DNA from: Sphingosinithalassobacter tenebrarum
GTDB lineage: Bacteria; Pseudomonadota; Alphaproteobacteria; Sphingomonadales; Sphingomonadaceae
Direction of reading: 5' to 3'
NCBI RefSeq assembly: GCF_011057975.1
Contig: NZ_CP049109.1
Span: 2,697,001 to 2,761,000, forward strand
Length of the DNA: 64,000 bases
The position numbers and the translations under genes are program-made. This document shows positions 7,009 to 15,310 of the stretch, piece after piece. Position 1 is the stretch's first letter; every line of letters starts with the position of its first letter. The notes beneath the pieces are model-generated. The model made no database searches, was not told where the DNA came from, and saw nothing but the letters and a program-made list of their open reading frames with translations.

Positions 7009-7344
7009 CTAGCGCCCCTGCATGTCGCGATGTTCGGGCGGGATGCGCACGGTCAAGCAATCCAATGTGTCGCCGAGATGAATCTGGCAGGCAAGCCGGC
7101 TCGTGCGCGTCGCGCCGACGGCGAGGTCGAGCATGTCCTCCTCTTCCTCGCTGGCTTCGGGAAGCTTCTCGAAATCGCCTGCGTCGACAATGACATGGCA
7201 GGTGGAACAGGCCATCTGGCCCTCGCACGTCCCTTCGAGCGGCTGGCCGGCTTCCTGTGCCACTTCGAGAAGCCGCGTGCCGTCTGGCGCGTCGACCAGC
7301 TGCTCCGACTCGCCGTCGGCCGATAGGAAGCGGACTTTCGTCAT
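7009..7344 (-). CDS. adrenodoxin-type 2Fe-2S ferredoxin
   Basis: A 111-residue electron carrier. Cysteines C40, C46, C49 and C86 follow the C-X5-C-X2-C...C pattern of vertebrate-type/Isc-type 2Fe-2S ferredoxins, with the family blocks CEGQMACSTCHV and RLACQI. The ATG overlaps the end of the cysteine desulfurase gene by four bases (ATGA), so the two are co-translated. That context supports a role in Fe-S cluster assembly, or as electron donor to a cytochrome P450 or oxygenase. Confidence 0.92.
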   Translation of the reverse strand: MTKVRFLSADGESEQLVDAPDGTRLLEVAQEAGQPLEGTCEGQMACSTCHVIVDAGDFEKLPEASEEEEDMLDLAVGATRTSRLACQIHLGDTLDCLTVRIPPEHRDMQGR

Positions 7345-8561
7345 GACGGGAATTGCGCGCGGGCGGTGGCGTCGATGCGGTCGAGGGCGGTCATCAGTTC
7401 CTCTTGAGTCGTGTAGCGGCCGAAACCGAGGCGAATGCTCGATCGCGCCTGCGCCTCGGTAAGCCCGATCGCGCGCAGCACATGGCTGGCGCGGCCCGAG
7501 CCACTGGCACAGGCGGAGCCGGCGGAAAAGGCTATATCGCGCAACTCCGACATCAGGCGGGCGACGTCGAGGCCATCGCGGCGGATGTTGAGATTGCCGG
7601 GGTAGCGGTGATCGGGGGAGCCGTTGAGTTGCCATCCTCCCCTCCCTTCCAGGGAGGGGCTGGGGGTGGGTTCGCGGCCCGTGGGGACGCGTTCCTCGGC
7701 CGGCGTCGAAGCCGAACCTTGCGGTTCGGCACCCACCCCCGACCCCTCCCTTGCAGGGAGGGGAGGTATGTTGAGCCGTTCGAGCGCGGCGTTGCGCAGC
7801 GCGGAGACGTGCTCCCAATCGGCATCCCCCTGCTCCGCCATCAGCTTCGCCGCGGCGCCGAAGCCCGCACAGAGCGCGGGGCTGAGCGTGCCCGAGCGAC
7901 CGGCGACTTCCTGCCCGCCGCCGTGGAGCAGCGGCGCGAGGGTGACGCCGTCGCGGATCCAGAGCGCGCCGATGCCCTTGGGACCGTGGATCTTGTGTGC
8001 GGAGATGGCGATCAGGTCCGGGCCTTCGGGGATGGCGATGCGGCCATAGCCCTGCACCGCGTCGCACAGCATCAGTGCGCCCGCGCCGTGCGCCAGTTCG
8101 GCGAGCTCGCTGACAGGCTGGATCGTGCCGATCTCGTTGTTGACCAGCATGCAGGCGACAAGCGCGGTGCCGGGGATGATGGCCTCGGCCGCCGCGTCAT
8201 AATCGACGACCCCGTCCGCATCGACGGGGAGGACAACAACCTCCCGGCCCCGTTCGCGCAGCGCCGCGACCGTATCGAGCACGGCGGCATGTTCGGTCGC
8301 CTGCGTCACGATCCGGCCGGGGCCGACGCCCTTGAGCGCCCAGTTGAGCGCTTCGGTCGCGCCCGAGGTGAAGCTGACATCGCCATCGTCGGGGAGCAAG
8401 GCCGCCACCTGGTCGCGCGCCACCGCCACCGCTGCGCGGGCGGCTCTCCCGGGGGCATGCGCGCTGTGCGGATTGGCGTGCTGCGACTGGAGCCAGGGGA
8501 GCATCGCCTGCAATGCCTCGGGCGCCAGCGGCGTCGTCGCCTGATAGTCGAGATAGATCAT
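7341..8561 (-). CDS. cysteine desulfurase family protein with in-frame palindromic insertion
   Basis: A 406-residue PLP enzyme of aminotransferase class V that would release sulfur from cysteine for Fe-S clusters or thio-modification. PLP-binding K190 lies in ISAHKIHG, and the active-site loop cysteine C351 in SAGSACASG. Residues about 265-311 are a Pro/Gly/Glu-rich segment unlike any NifS/IscS region. It is encoded by a palindromic repeat element (7632-7769), inserted between the ERLN helix end and the LNGSPDHRYPGNLNI strand. The frame is kept, so the protein may still be active with a surface loop. It sits between a second desulfurase (overlap 8558-8561) and a ferredoxin (overlap 7341-7344). 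Confidence 0.9.
   Translation of the reverse strand: MIYLDYQATTPLAPEALQAMLPWLQSQHANPHSAHAPGRAARAAVAVARDQVAALLPDDGDVSFTSGATEALNWALKGVGPGRIVTQATEHAAVLDTVAALRERGREVVVLPVDADGVVDYDAAAEAIIPGTALVACMLVNNEIGTIQPVSELAELAHGAGALMLCDAVQGYGRIAIPEGPDLIAISAHKIHGPKGIGALWIRDGVTLAPLLHGGGQEVAGRSGTLSPALCAGFGAAAKLMAEQGDADWEHVSALRNAALERLNIPPLPAREGSGVGAEPQGSASTPAEERVPTGREPTPSPSLEGRGGWQLNGSPDHRYPGNLNIRRDGLDVARLMSELRDIAFSAGSACASGSGRASHVLRAIGLTEAQARSSIRLGFGRYTTQEELMTALDRIDATARAQFPS
7632..7769. repeat. palindromic element inside the cysteine desulfurase gene
   Basis: About 138 bp that form a large imperfect palindrome. Each end carries a smaller hairpin (CCTCCCCTCCCTTCCAGGGA on one side, the inverted CCCTTGCAGGGAGGGGAGG on the other), followed inward by GGGGGTGGGT and its inverted partner ACCCACCCCC. 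It is read through in frame as 46 or so codons without a stop. The architecture is that of dispersed bacterial palindromic elements, here domesticated as coding sequence. Confidence 0.85.
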
Positions 8562-9643
8562 ATCGCGAGCCGCGCCGCCGCCTGCCGCGCCACCTTCGCC
8601 CACATCGCGGCGAAGGCATCGATATCGGCCTCGCTCGTGCCGCGTCCGAAACTGACGCGAACGACTTCGGGGGCGATATCGGCAAGGCCCATCGCGCCAA
8701 GGACATGACTGGGCTTCAAACTGCCCGAGGAACAGGCGCTGCCCGCCGATACGGCAAAGCCGGCGCCGTCAAAGCGTATCAGTTGCGCCGCGCTAGATAC
8801 GCCCGGCATGCGATAGGCCCCGATGGCAGGGCTGCGACACGCATCGGGGGCGATGATTTCGCCGCCCGCGTCGAGGATCGCGGCGTCCAGGCGATCGCGC
8901 AGCAGCTGATAGGCATCGAGCGGTTCGGCCACCTCCAGCGCGGCGGCATAGCCGAGCGTGCCGGGCAGATTCTCCGTCCCGGGGCGATAGCCGCGCTCCT
9001 GCCCTCCGGTGGGGGACAATAGCCCGAGGTCGCGGACCAGCAGCGCGCCGATGCCAGGCGGTCCGCCGCGCTTGTGCGCCGAGACCGCGACCAGATCGGC
9101 ATGTTCGGTGACCTGCGGGTCCGCGCCCGCGGGCATCTGCGCGGCATCGACCAGCAACAGGCATCCGGCATCGTGCACGATCCGCGAGATATCGGAGATC
9201 GGCTGGCGCACGCCGGTCTCGCTGTTCGCCCATTGCACGCAAAGCAGCGCCTTTTCGTCCTTCGACAGCAGGCTTTCGAGCGCTGGTAGGTCGAGCCCGC
9301 CCTGCCCGTCCACCGGTACGACCGACGCACCTTCGGAAAGCCGCATCACCGCGTCATGCTCGACCGCCGAGACGAACCGTCCGGGAACCATCGCCCGGCG
9401 CATCGCCAGCGCCAGCGATTCGCTTGCCCCGCTTGTGAGGATCAGTTCGCGATCCCAGCCATAGGCGGCCGCGATCCGCGCGCGCGCATCCTCCAGCGCC
9501 GAGCGCGCGGCGCGCCCTTCCGCATGCGGCGAACTGGGATTTGCCCACATCGCCATACCCTGCGAAATCGCCGTCACCGTCGGCGCAAGCATCGGGGTAG
9601 TCGCGGCGTGATCGAGATAGATGCGGGACAAGTGCTGTTCCAA
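8558..9643 (-). CDS. cysteine desulfurase family protein
   Basis: A 361-residue class V aminotransferase-fold PLP enzyme. It starts with the IYLDHAATTP motif and carries PLP lysine K191 in VSAHKRGG and active-site cysteine C304 in SAGSACSSG. The cysteine loop is of the NifS/IscS type. It overlaps the next desulfurase by four bases, giving two tandem paralogues plus a ferredoxin in one operon. The start is TTG, 12 bases upstream of a second in-frame TTG, and no ATG fits. It is divergent from the hydrolase at 9725. Confidence 0.9.
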   Translation of the reverse strand: MEQHLSRIYLDHAATTPMLAPTVTAISQGMAMWANPSSPHAEGRAARSALEDARARIAAAYGWDRELILTSGASESLALAMRRAMVPGRFVSAVEHDAVMRLSEGASVVPVDGQGGLDLPALESLLSKDEKALLCVQWANSETGVRQPISDISRIVHDAGCLLLVDAAQMPAGADPQVTEHADLVAVSAHKRGGPPGIGALLVRDLGLLSPTGGQERGYRPGTENLPGTLGYAAALEVAEPLDAYQLLRDRLDAAILDAGGEIIAPDACRSPAIGAYRMPGVSSAAQLIRFDGAGFAVSAGSACSSGSLKPSHVLGAMGLADIAPEVVRVSFGRGTSEADIDAFAAMWAKVARQAAARLAI

Positions 9644-9724
9644 TTGCGTGATGGGCTCGGGGCCCTATATAGCGACCAACTTCCCGCGCTCCACCGGCGC
9701 GGGACCAAAACCACCGTAGGTGCC

Positions 9725-10381
9725 ATGCCCGAAGTCATTTTCCCCGGACCGGAAGGCCGTCTCGAAGGCCGTTTCTCGCCCGCTCCCAAGCCCCGCGCGC
9801 CCGTCGCGATGATCCTGCATCCCCACCCGCAATCGGGCGGGACGATGAACAACCGCATCGTTCAGGAAGTCTACAAGACCTTCCAGAAGCGCGGTTTCGC
9901 CACGCTGCGTTTCAATTTCCGCGGCGTCGGAAAGAGCCAGGGGACGTTCGACAACGGCATCGGCGAGCTTTCCGATGCGGCGTCGGCGCTCGACTGGGTG
10001 CAAAGCTTCCACCCCGAGGCTTCGACCACCTGGGTCGCGGGATTCAGCTTCGGCGCGTGGATCGGCATGCAGCTGTTGATGCGCCGCCCGGAGATTCGCG
10101 GCTTCATTTCGATCGCGCCGCCGGCGAACATGTACGACTTCACCTTTCTTGCCCCCTGCCCCAGCTCGGGCATCATCATCCAGGGCGAGAATGACGAAGT
10201 GGCGACGCCCGCCGCGACGCAGAAGCTGGTCGACAAGCTGCGTACGCAAAAGCACATCACCATTCATCACGACACCATTCCCGGTGCCAACCATTTCTTC
10301 CAGGATGAAATGGATCTGCTGATGAAGAGCGTCGACAATTATCTCGACATGCGGCTGGATCCGAATTCGCCGATCCGGTGA
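9725..10381 (+). CDS. alpha/beta hydrolase of the dienelactone-hydrolase-like YfbB/COG2945 type
   Basis: A 218-residue cytosolic hydrolase. The oxyanion region is ILHPHPQSGGTM, the nucleophile elbow GFSFGAW, and the catalytic acid and base fall in GENDEVATP and GANHFF. This set matches small alpha/beta hydrolases of the COG2945 type with unknown natural substrate. It is transcribed alone, divergently from the desulfurase operon with about 80 bp between starts. Confidence 0.87.
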   Translation: MPEVIFPGPEGRLEGRFSPAPKPRAPVAMILHPHPQSGGTMNNRIVQEVYKTFQKRGFATLRFNFRGVGKSQGTFDNGIGELSDAASALDWVQSFHPEASTTWVAGFSFGAWIGMQLLMRRPEIRGFISIAPPANMYDFTFLAPCPSSGIIIQGENDEVATPAATQKLVDKLRTQKHITIHHDTIPGANHFFQDEMDLLMKSVDNYLDMRLDPNSPIR

Positions 10382-10412
10382 AGGGTTAACCTCAAGCGAG
10401 CGTCGCATTCCC

Positions 10413-10545
10413 CGTCGCTTCTGCGCAGGCAGGGGCCTATTTCGCTGGCTTCCTGAAAAATGTTCGACACAAGCGCGTCGTGCATGTGTCGGGCGAGTTT
10501 GTGCGAACGACAGAGACATGGGGCCCTGCCTGCGCAGGGGCGACG
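10413..10545. repeat. family A inverted-repeat element, copy 3
   Basis: Left end CTGCGCAGGCAGGGGCCTAT and right end GGGCCCTGCCTGCGCAGGGG are inverted copies with CGTCGC/GCGACG-type flanks. The middle holds a GACACAAGCGCGTCGTGCATG segment related to copy 2. It fills the space between two convergent hydrolase genes, where it may serve as a bidirectional terminator. Confidence 0.8.
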
Positions 10546-10558
10546 CGCGATCGCGGGA

Positions 10559-11443
10559 TCAGAACAACCCCGCGATCCAACCGTCGACGATCGCCGTCCC
10601 GGCATAGCCGGGATCCCCCATATCCTGATTGATTCGGCGATGCCCGCGAAAGCCGCGTCCGGGCAGGGCGTGGAGCGCGGCCGCCGTCCCGGCGCCGTGC
10701 AGGGCCTGCGCCAGCGCTTGCGACTGGCGCCTGCCGTCGTCGCGCTGGACATGGAGGATCAGGAACGCCGGCGCGTTGGGCGCAGCCGCCTGATGCAAGG
10801 GCGAAAGCGCGCGCTGGCGGGCGGGATTCTCGCCGAATGCCTGAACATAGGTGTCATGCATGAAGCGATTGCCCTCGGCGATCTGCGCGGAAACGTCATA
10901 GGCGGCGCCGTCGAGCAGGATCACGCCGTCGAGTGCGTCGAGCCCCAGCCCCGCGTCGCGCAGATAGCGCGGATCGGTTCCGACCAGCGCGGCGAGATGG
11001 GCGCCGGCGCTGTGCCCCATCAGGACGATCCGCGAGGCATCGAAACCGAGTTCAGGGGCATGCGTGATCAGATAACCGAGCGCATGGGCGACATCGGTGG
11101 CCTGCTGCTCGACCGTGGAGTCGGGCACGAGACGGTAGTTGATCGAGGCGAAGGCATAGCCGCGGTCGTGGAAATGCCGCACTTTGGTCTCACCGGTGGC
11201 GTTGCCCTTGTCGCCGCGCTTCCATCCGCCGCCGTGGACGAAGACGATCAGCGGAGCACCGGCGGCCGGCGCGGGGTAATAATCGAGGCGTTGGAGCGAG
11301 TCGCCGCCATAGGCGATTTCGCGGGCGTCGGACTGGATCGCGGTTGCAGGAACGGCTTGCGTTATGCCCAGCGCGCGGGCGCATCCTCCCGCGAGCAACA
11401 ATGCGAATGCGGCAGCGAGTGAGGCAATGAAGGTTCTGCGCAT
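10559..11443 (-). CDS. secreted/lipid-anchored alpha/beta hydrolase (hormone-sensitive-lipase type)
   Basis: A 294-residue esterase/carboxylesterase-like enzyme. The N-terminus is a signal peptide with a probable lipobox (LLAGGC). The HGGGW oxyanion motif and the GHSAGAH nucleophile elbow place it in the hormone-sensitive-lipase branch. The catalytic acid region lies near ILHVQRDD. GGGAG stands six bases before the ATG. It is the distal gene of a minus-strand run with the membrane protein at 11484. Confidence 0.85.
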   Translation of the reverse strand: MRRTFIASLAAAFALLLAGGCARALGITQAVPATAIQSDAREIAYGGDSLQRLDYYPAPAAGAPLIVFVHGGGWKRGDKGNATGETKVRHFHDRGYAFASINYRLVPDSTVEQQATDVAHALGYLITHAPELGFDASRIVLMGHSAGAHLAALVGTDPRYLRDAGLGLDALDGVILLDGAAYDVSAQIAEGNRFMHDTYVQAFGENPARQRALSPLHQAAAPNAPAFLILHVQRDDGRRQSQALAQALHGAGTAAALHALPGRGFRGHRRINQDMGDPGYAGTAIVDGWIAGLF

Positions 11444-11483
11444 GTCATGCTCCCGTCTTCGGTGATCCGAGCGCTTGCGGGCC

Positions 11484-11669
11484 CTAGGCCGGCAGCGTCC
11501 AGAGCAGTACGTTGCCGAGGATAACCAGCGCGCAGATGATCATCAGCACGCCGCGTTGGCGATCCTTGCGGCCGGTAATCATCCAGATGCCGCCGGCGCC
11601 CAGCGCAAAGATCGCGACGATCGCGATCGCGACGGCCAACCAGGTGATCGGCGTCATCTGACCGATCAC
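11484..11669 (-). CDS. small two-helix membrane protein
   Basis: A 61-residue protein with two hydrophobic helices (about 8-30 and 41-58) separated by a short basic turn GRKDRQRG. The GTG start overlaps the upstream dehydratase stop (GTGA) with GGAGAA seven bases before it, so translation is coupled. No function is recognised. Confidence 0.72.
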   Translation of the reverse strand: MIGQMTPITWLAVAIAIVAIFALGAGGIWMITGRKDRQRGVLMIICALVILGNVLLWTLPA

Positions 11670-12679
11670 GAATATTCTCCCGCGGCGGCGGCATCCTCCG
11701 CGATGCCCGGCGCCTCATGCTCGCCCAGGACGCCGGCATAGGCGTCGGGATCGACATTGCCGCCCGACAACATCACCAGCATCCCGGGCTCGGCCGCGAT
11801 CCTGCCTGCCAGCAACGCGGCCAGTGCCACCGCGCCGCCCGGTTCGACCACAACGCGCAACTGGAACGCCGCCCAGCGCTGCGCCGTGCGGATTTCCGCC
11901 TCGCTTACCGCGATGCCGGTGACGCCGCGTCGCGACAGGACATCGAAGGTGAGCGGCGAGACTTCGTTGGTCATCAGTGCATCGCATGCCGTTTCGGGCG
12001 GATTTTCACCGACCGGCTCGATCCAGCCTGCCTCGAGGCTGCACCGCATATCGTCCCAGCCTTCGGGTTCGACCACCGTGACTTCGGCATCGGACAAGGC
12101 GAGCGCGGTACCTGCGGCAAGCCCGCCACCGCCGCAGGGAAGAAGGATCCGCTTCGGTGTATCGAGCCCCATGCTGCTCATCTGCTGGGCAGCTTCGATC
12201 GCGGCGCTCCCCTGCCCTTCGATCACCCAGGGATCATCGAAGCTGGGCACCAGAGTCGCGTCGCGCGAATGCGCCAGATGCGCGGCGATCTTTTCGCGAT
12301 TCTCGGTCCTGCGGTCATAGGCGACGATTTCCGCGCCAAGCGCCAGCGTGCCCTCGCGTTTCACGCGCGGCGCATCGGACGGCATGACGATGACGGCGGG
12401 TATGCCGAGTCGCCGCGCGGCCCAGGCGATCCCCAGCGCGTGATTGCCCGAGGAAAAGGCGACGACGCCCTTTTGCCGCCCCCGTTCATCCAGCGCGGTC
12501 AGTCGATGCCATGCCCCGCGCAGCTTGAACGCGCCGACCGGCTGGAGGCATTCGGCCTTGAAAGCGACCGTTACACCCCTGATACTGGCGGTAAGCAACG
12601 GCGATGGCGGCAATATCGCCGCGATCTTGGCAGCAGCGTCCCGAACACCGGCACGCGTTGGTTGTCTCACTATCGTCAC
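11666..12679 (-). CDS. threonine/serine dehydratase family PLP enzyme
   Basis: A 337-residue fold-type II PLP enzyme. PLP lysine lies in PVGAFKLRGAW, the substrate loop in FSSGNHALG, and the phosphate-binding Gly loop in LPCGGGGLAAG. Length and motifs fit single-domain threonine/serine dehydratases (or serine racemases) without the ACT regulatory domain of biosynthetic IlvA, which points to a catabolic or racemase role. The start is GTG. It is divergent from the decarboxylase at 12833 and co-translated with the 61-residue membrane protein. Confidence 0.85.
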   Translation of the reverse strand: MTIVRQPTRAGVRDAAAKIAAILPPSPLLTASIRGVTVAFKAECLQPVGAFKLRGAWHRLTALDERGRQKGVVAFSSGNHALGIAWAARRLGIPAVIVMPSDAPRVKREGTLALGAEIVAYDRRTENREKIAAHLAHSRDATLVPSFDDPWVIEGQGSAAIEAAQQMSSMGLDTPKRILLPCGGGGLAAGTALALSDAEVTVVEPEGWDDMRCSLEAGWIEPVGENPPETACDALMTNEVSPLTFDVLSRRGVTGIAVSEAEIRTAQRWAAFQLRVVVEPGGAVALAALLAGRIAAEPGMLVMLSGGNVDPDAYAGVLGEHEAPGIAEDAAAAGEYS

Positions 12680-12832
12680 GACTCATCCCCGCATGGAAAC
12701 GCTTTCGCTCTATAGTCTTTACATCAAAAGCGGTGGACCCTATGTGGCCGATCCTTCGCTGCCCCAAGGGACTTCCAACCGCAAGGCAGCACTTGTGTTG
12801 AACGTTAATTGTACCCTTGGAGGTCCCTTGAA

Positions 12833-14020
12833 TTGGCCAAGCATCATAGCGCGCTGGGGTTAGCAACCACCCTTCGTCCGGTTCAGCCGGTGACGCTCAT
12901 TCGCCCGCATGCCGCGGCGCGTGCCGCCCGCTTCTTCGTCGAGAAGTTTCCGGGCCGCGCCATGTATGCCGTCAAAGCGAATCCCTCGCCGGATCTGCTG
13001 CAGGTCCTGTGGGATGCGGGCATCACGCATTACGATGTCGCTTCGCTGGGCGAAGTGCGCCTCGTTTCGCGCACGATCCCCGATGCCACCTTGTGCTTCA
13101 TGCACCCGGTGAAGGCCGAGGAAGCCATCGCCGAGGCCTATTTCGATCATGGCTGCCGCACCTTCAGCCTCGATTCGATCGAGGAACTGCAGAAGATCAT
13201 GCGCGCCACCCAGGGCGCGACCGATCTGACGCTGTGCGTCCGGCTGCGCGTCTCCTCCGATCATTCCAAGCTCAGCCTTGCCGCCAAATTCGGCGCTGCA
13301 CCGGGTGAGACGAAGGAATTGCTGTTCGCGGCGCGGCAGGCGGCCGACGCGCTTGGCATCTGCTTCCATGTCGGCAGCCAGGCGATGAGCCCCGAAGCCT
13401 ATTCGAACGCCATCGAGCGCGTGCGCGAGGCGATCGTCGAGGCGGCGGTGACGGTCGACGTGGTCGATGTCGGCGGCGGATTCCCCTCAGCCTATCCGGG
13501 GATGGAGCCGCCCGCGCTCGAACGCTATTTCGATACGATCCACCGCGCCTGGGAAAGCCTGCCGATCAGCTATTCGGCGGAACTCTGGGCCGAGCCGGGC
13601 CGTGCGCTGTGCGCCGAATACAGCTCGCTGATCGTGCGCGTGGAAAAGCGCCGCGGCGACGAGCTGTTCATCAACGACGGCGCCTATGGCGCGCTGTTCG
13701 ATGCGGCGCATATCGGCTGGCGCTTTCCGGTCCGGCTGCTTCGCGAACCCGATTCGAACGCGCGGGACATGGAATTCAGCTTTTACGGCCCGACCTGCGA
13801 CGACCTCGATCACATGACCGGCCCGTTCGAGCTGCCCGCCGATGTCCGTGCGGGCGACTATATCGAGATCGGCATGCTCGGCGCCTATGGTGCGGCGATG
13901 CGGACCGCGTTCAACGGCTTCGGATCGGACGAAACCGTGATCGTGACCGACGAGCCGATGGCGAGCCTCTATCTCGACGCAGCGGAACGCCGCGAAGCTT
14001 CGAACGTCGTTACGCTGTAA
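12833..14020 (+). CDS. type III PLP-dependent ornithine/lysine decarboxylase
   Basis: A 395-residue alanine-racemase-fold decarboxylase making putrescine (or cadaverine). PLP lysine K48 is in YAVKANP, the phosphate-binding glycines are GGG 214-216, EPGRAL lies at 254-259, and the dimer-partner catalytic cysteine C322 is in GPTCDDLD. These match eukaryote-like ODC of alphaproteobacteria. I chose the TTG at 12833 because GGAGG lies nine bases upstream; an upstream in-frame TTG at 12809 has no ribosome site. The next gene is a deoxyhypusine-synthase-like protein, which supports a polyamine operon. Confidence 0.92.
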   Translation: MAKHHSALGLATTLRPVQPVTLIRPHAAARAARFFVEKFPGRAMYAVKANPSPDLLQVLWDAGITHYDVASLGEVRLVSRTIPDATLCFMHPVKAEEAIAEAYFDHGCRTFSLDSIEELQKIMRATQGATDLTLCVRLRVSSDHSKLSLAAKFGAAPGETKELLFAARQAADALGICFHVGSQAMSPEAYSNAIERVREAIVEAAVTVDVVDVGGGFPSAYPGMEPPALERYFDTIHRAWESLPISYSAELWAEPGRALCAEYSSLIVRVEKRRGDELFINDGAYGALFDAAHIGWRFPVRLLREPDSNARDMEFSFYGPTCDDLDHMTGPFELPADVRAGDYIEIGMLGAYGAAMRTAFNGFGSDETVIVTDEPMASLYLDAAERREASNVVTL

Positions 14021-14035
14021 CAATCGCGCTCAAAT

Positions 14036-14129
14036 CCGTTCGGGCTGAGCCTGTCGAAGCCCTGTTCTTCTTCTTTTCCGACGCCGGGAGGAAGAAGAAC
14101 GGCACTTCGACAAGCTCAGTGCAAACGGG
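14036..14129. repeat. family B inverted repeat, copy 1
   Basis: Its arms are CGTTCGGGCTGAGCCTGTCG and the inverted CTTCGACAAGCTCAGTGC...AACGG, enclosing a T/C-rich then A/G-rich inner inverted pair (TTCTTCTTC / GAAGAAGAA). It lies between the decarboxylase and the deoxyhypusine-synthase-like gene and could form a long hairpin in the mRNA. Confidence 0.8.
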
Positions 14130-14206
14130 TTAAGGGGCCATGCCCCTGCAAACGGGTTTCCGCGTCCCCATTGAACGACGGCGGCCGTGAAGAAATGGGA
14201 GATCCC

Positions 14207-15286
14207 ATGACCGACACCCTCAACAAGACCGCCTCGGCCAATGCGCCGATCAACGACAACCGCAAGGCCGAGCTGCTTTCGAGCGTGGTCGAGCATATCG
14301 ACATCACCAGCTTCGACGCGCGTCCGATCATCGATTCGATGAAGAAGATGAGCTTCACCAGCCGCGATCTGGCGAACGCGACCGGCATCTACAATCAGAT
14401 GCTGAGCGACCCGGATTGCACCGTTTGCCTGGTGATCGCGGGTTCGACTTCGGCCGGCGGCTGCATGGACCTGTACGCCGAGCTGGTGCGCAACAACATG
14501 GTCGACTGCATCGTCGCCACCGGCGCCAGCATCGTCGACATGGACTTCTTCGAAGGGCTTGGCCACAAACACTATCAAGCGCTTGAAATCCCTGACGATG
14601 ATACGCTGCGCTCGCTCTATATCGATCGCATCTACGACACCTATATCGACGAAGAGCAGCTTCAGGACTGCGACCACACGATCAACAAGATCGCGGAGTC
14701 GCTCGAGCCCAGGGCCTACAGCTCGCGCGCGTTCATCCGCGAGATGGGCAAATATCTCGTCGAGCACGGCAAGAAGGAAAACAGCCTCGTCAAGCTCGCC
14801 TATGAGCATGACGTGCCGATCTTCTGCCCGGCATTCGTCGACAGCTCGGCGGGCTTCGGCCTCGTCAAGCATCAGGTCGATGCCGCCAAGGAAGGCCGCC
14901 CCTATATGGTGCTCGACGCGATCGCCGATTTCCGCGAGCTGACCGAAATCAAGATCGAAGCCGGCACCACCGGCCTGCTGATGATCGGCGGCGGCGTGCC
15001 CAAGAACTTCATTCAGGACACGGTCGTCTGCGCCGAAATCCTGGGCCATGAAGACGTCGAAGTGCATAAATATGCAGTGCAGATCACCGTCGCCGATGTG
15101 CGCGACGGCGCCTGCTCCTCCTCGACGCTGCAGGAAGCGGCGAGCTGGGGCAAGGTGAATACCGGCATCGAGCAGATGGTCTTCGCCGAGGCTGGCTCGG
15201 TCATGCCACTGCTCGCCAGCGACGCCTATCATCGCGGCCACTGGAAGGACCGCGCCAAGCGCGCCTGGGCCAAGCTGTTCGACTGA
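14207..15286 (+). CDS. deoxyhypusine-synthase-like protein, probable homospermidine synthase
   Basis: A 359-residue NAD-dependent enzyme of the deoxyhypusine synthase family. The NAD-binding LVIAGSTSAGG, the ATGAS loop and IGGGVPKN are visible, and the enzyme-intermediate lysine K316 lies in SWGKV. Bacteria lack the eIF5A substrate, and characterised bacterial and plant relatives make homospermidine from putrescine and/or spermidine. The upstream putrescine-forming decarboxylase fits that reading. An in-frame ATG 12 bases upstream (14195) is an alternative start; I chose 14207, which has GGGAG close upstream. Confidence 0.88.
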   Translation: MTDTLNKTASANAPINDNRKAELLSSVVEHIDITSFDARPIIDSMKKMSFTSRDLANATGIYNQMLSDPDCTVCLVIAGSTSAGGCMDLYAELVRNNMVDCIVATGASIVDMDFFEGLGHKHYQALEIPDDDTLRSLYIDRIYDTYIDEEQLQDCDHTINKIAESLEPRAYSSRAFIREMGKYLVEHGKKENSLVKLAYEHDVPIFCPAFVDSSAGFGLVKHQVDAAKEGRPYMVLDAIADFRELTEIKIEAGTTGLLMIGGGVPKNFIQDTVVCAEILGHEDVEVHKYAVQITVADVRDGACSSSTLQEAASWGKVNTGIEQMVFAEAGSVMPLLASDAYHRGHWKDRAKRAWAKLFD

Positions 15287-15310
15287 TCGGAAAGCGTCTA
15301 GGGGTTGGCG

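Noticed and set aside
6978..7011. Possible frameshift joining the ferredoxin and the membrane protein at the poly-G tract
   Set aside because: The ferredoxin TAG at 7009-7011 precedes the tract, and the ferredoxin has normal length, so slippage in the tract cannot fuse the two proteins.
14207..15286. True protein hypusination function for the deoxyhypusine-synthase-like gene
   Set aside because: The eIF5A substrate is archaeal/eukaryotic. The neighbouring putrescine-forming decarboxylase makes homospermidine synthesis the better reading.
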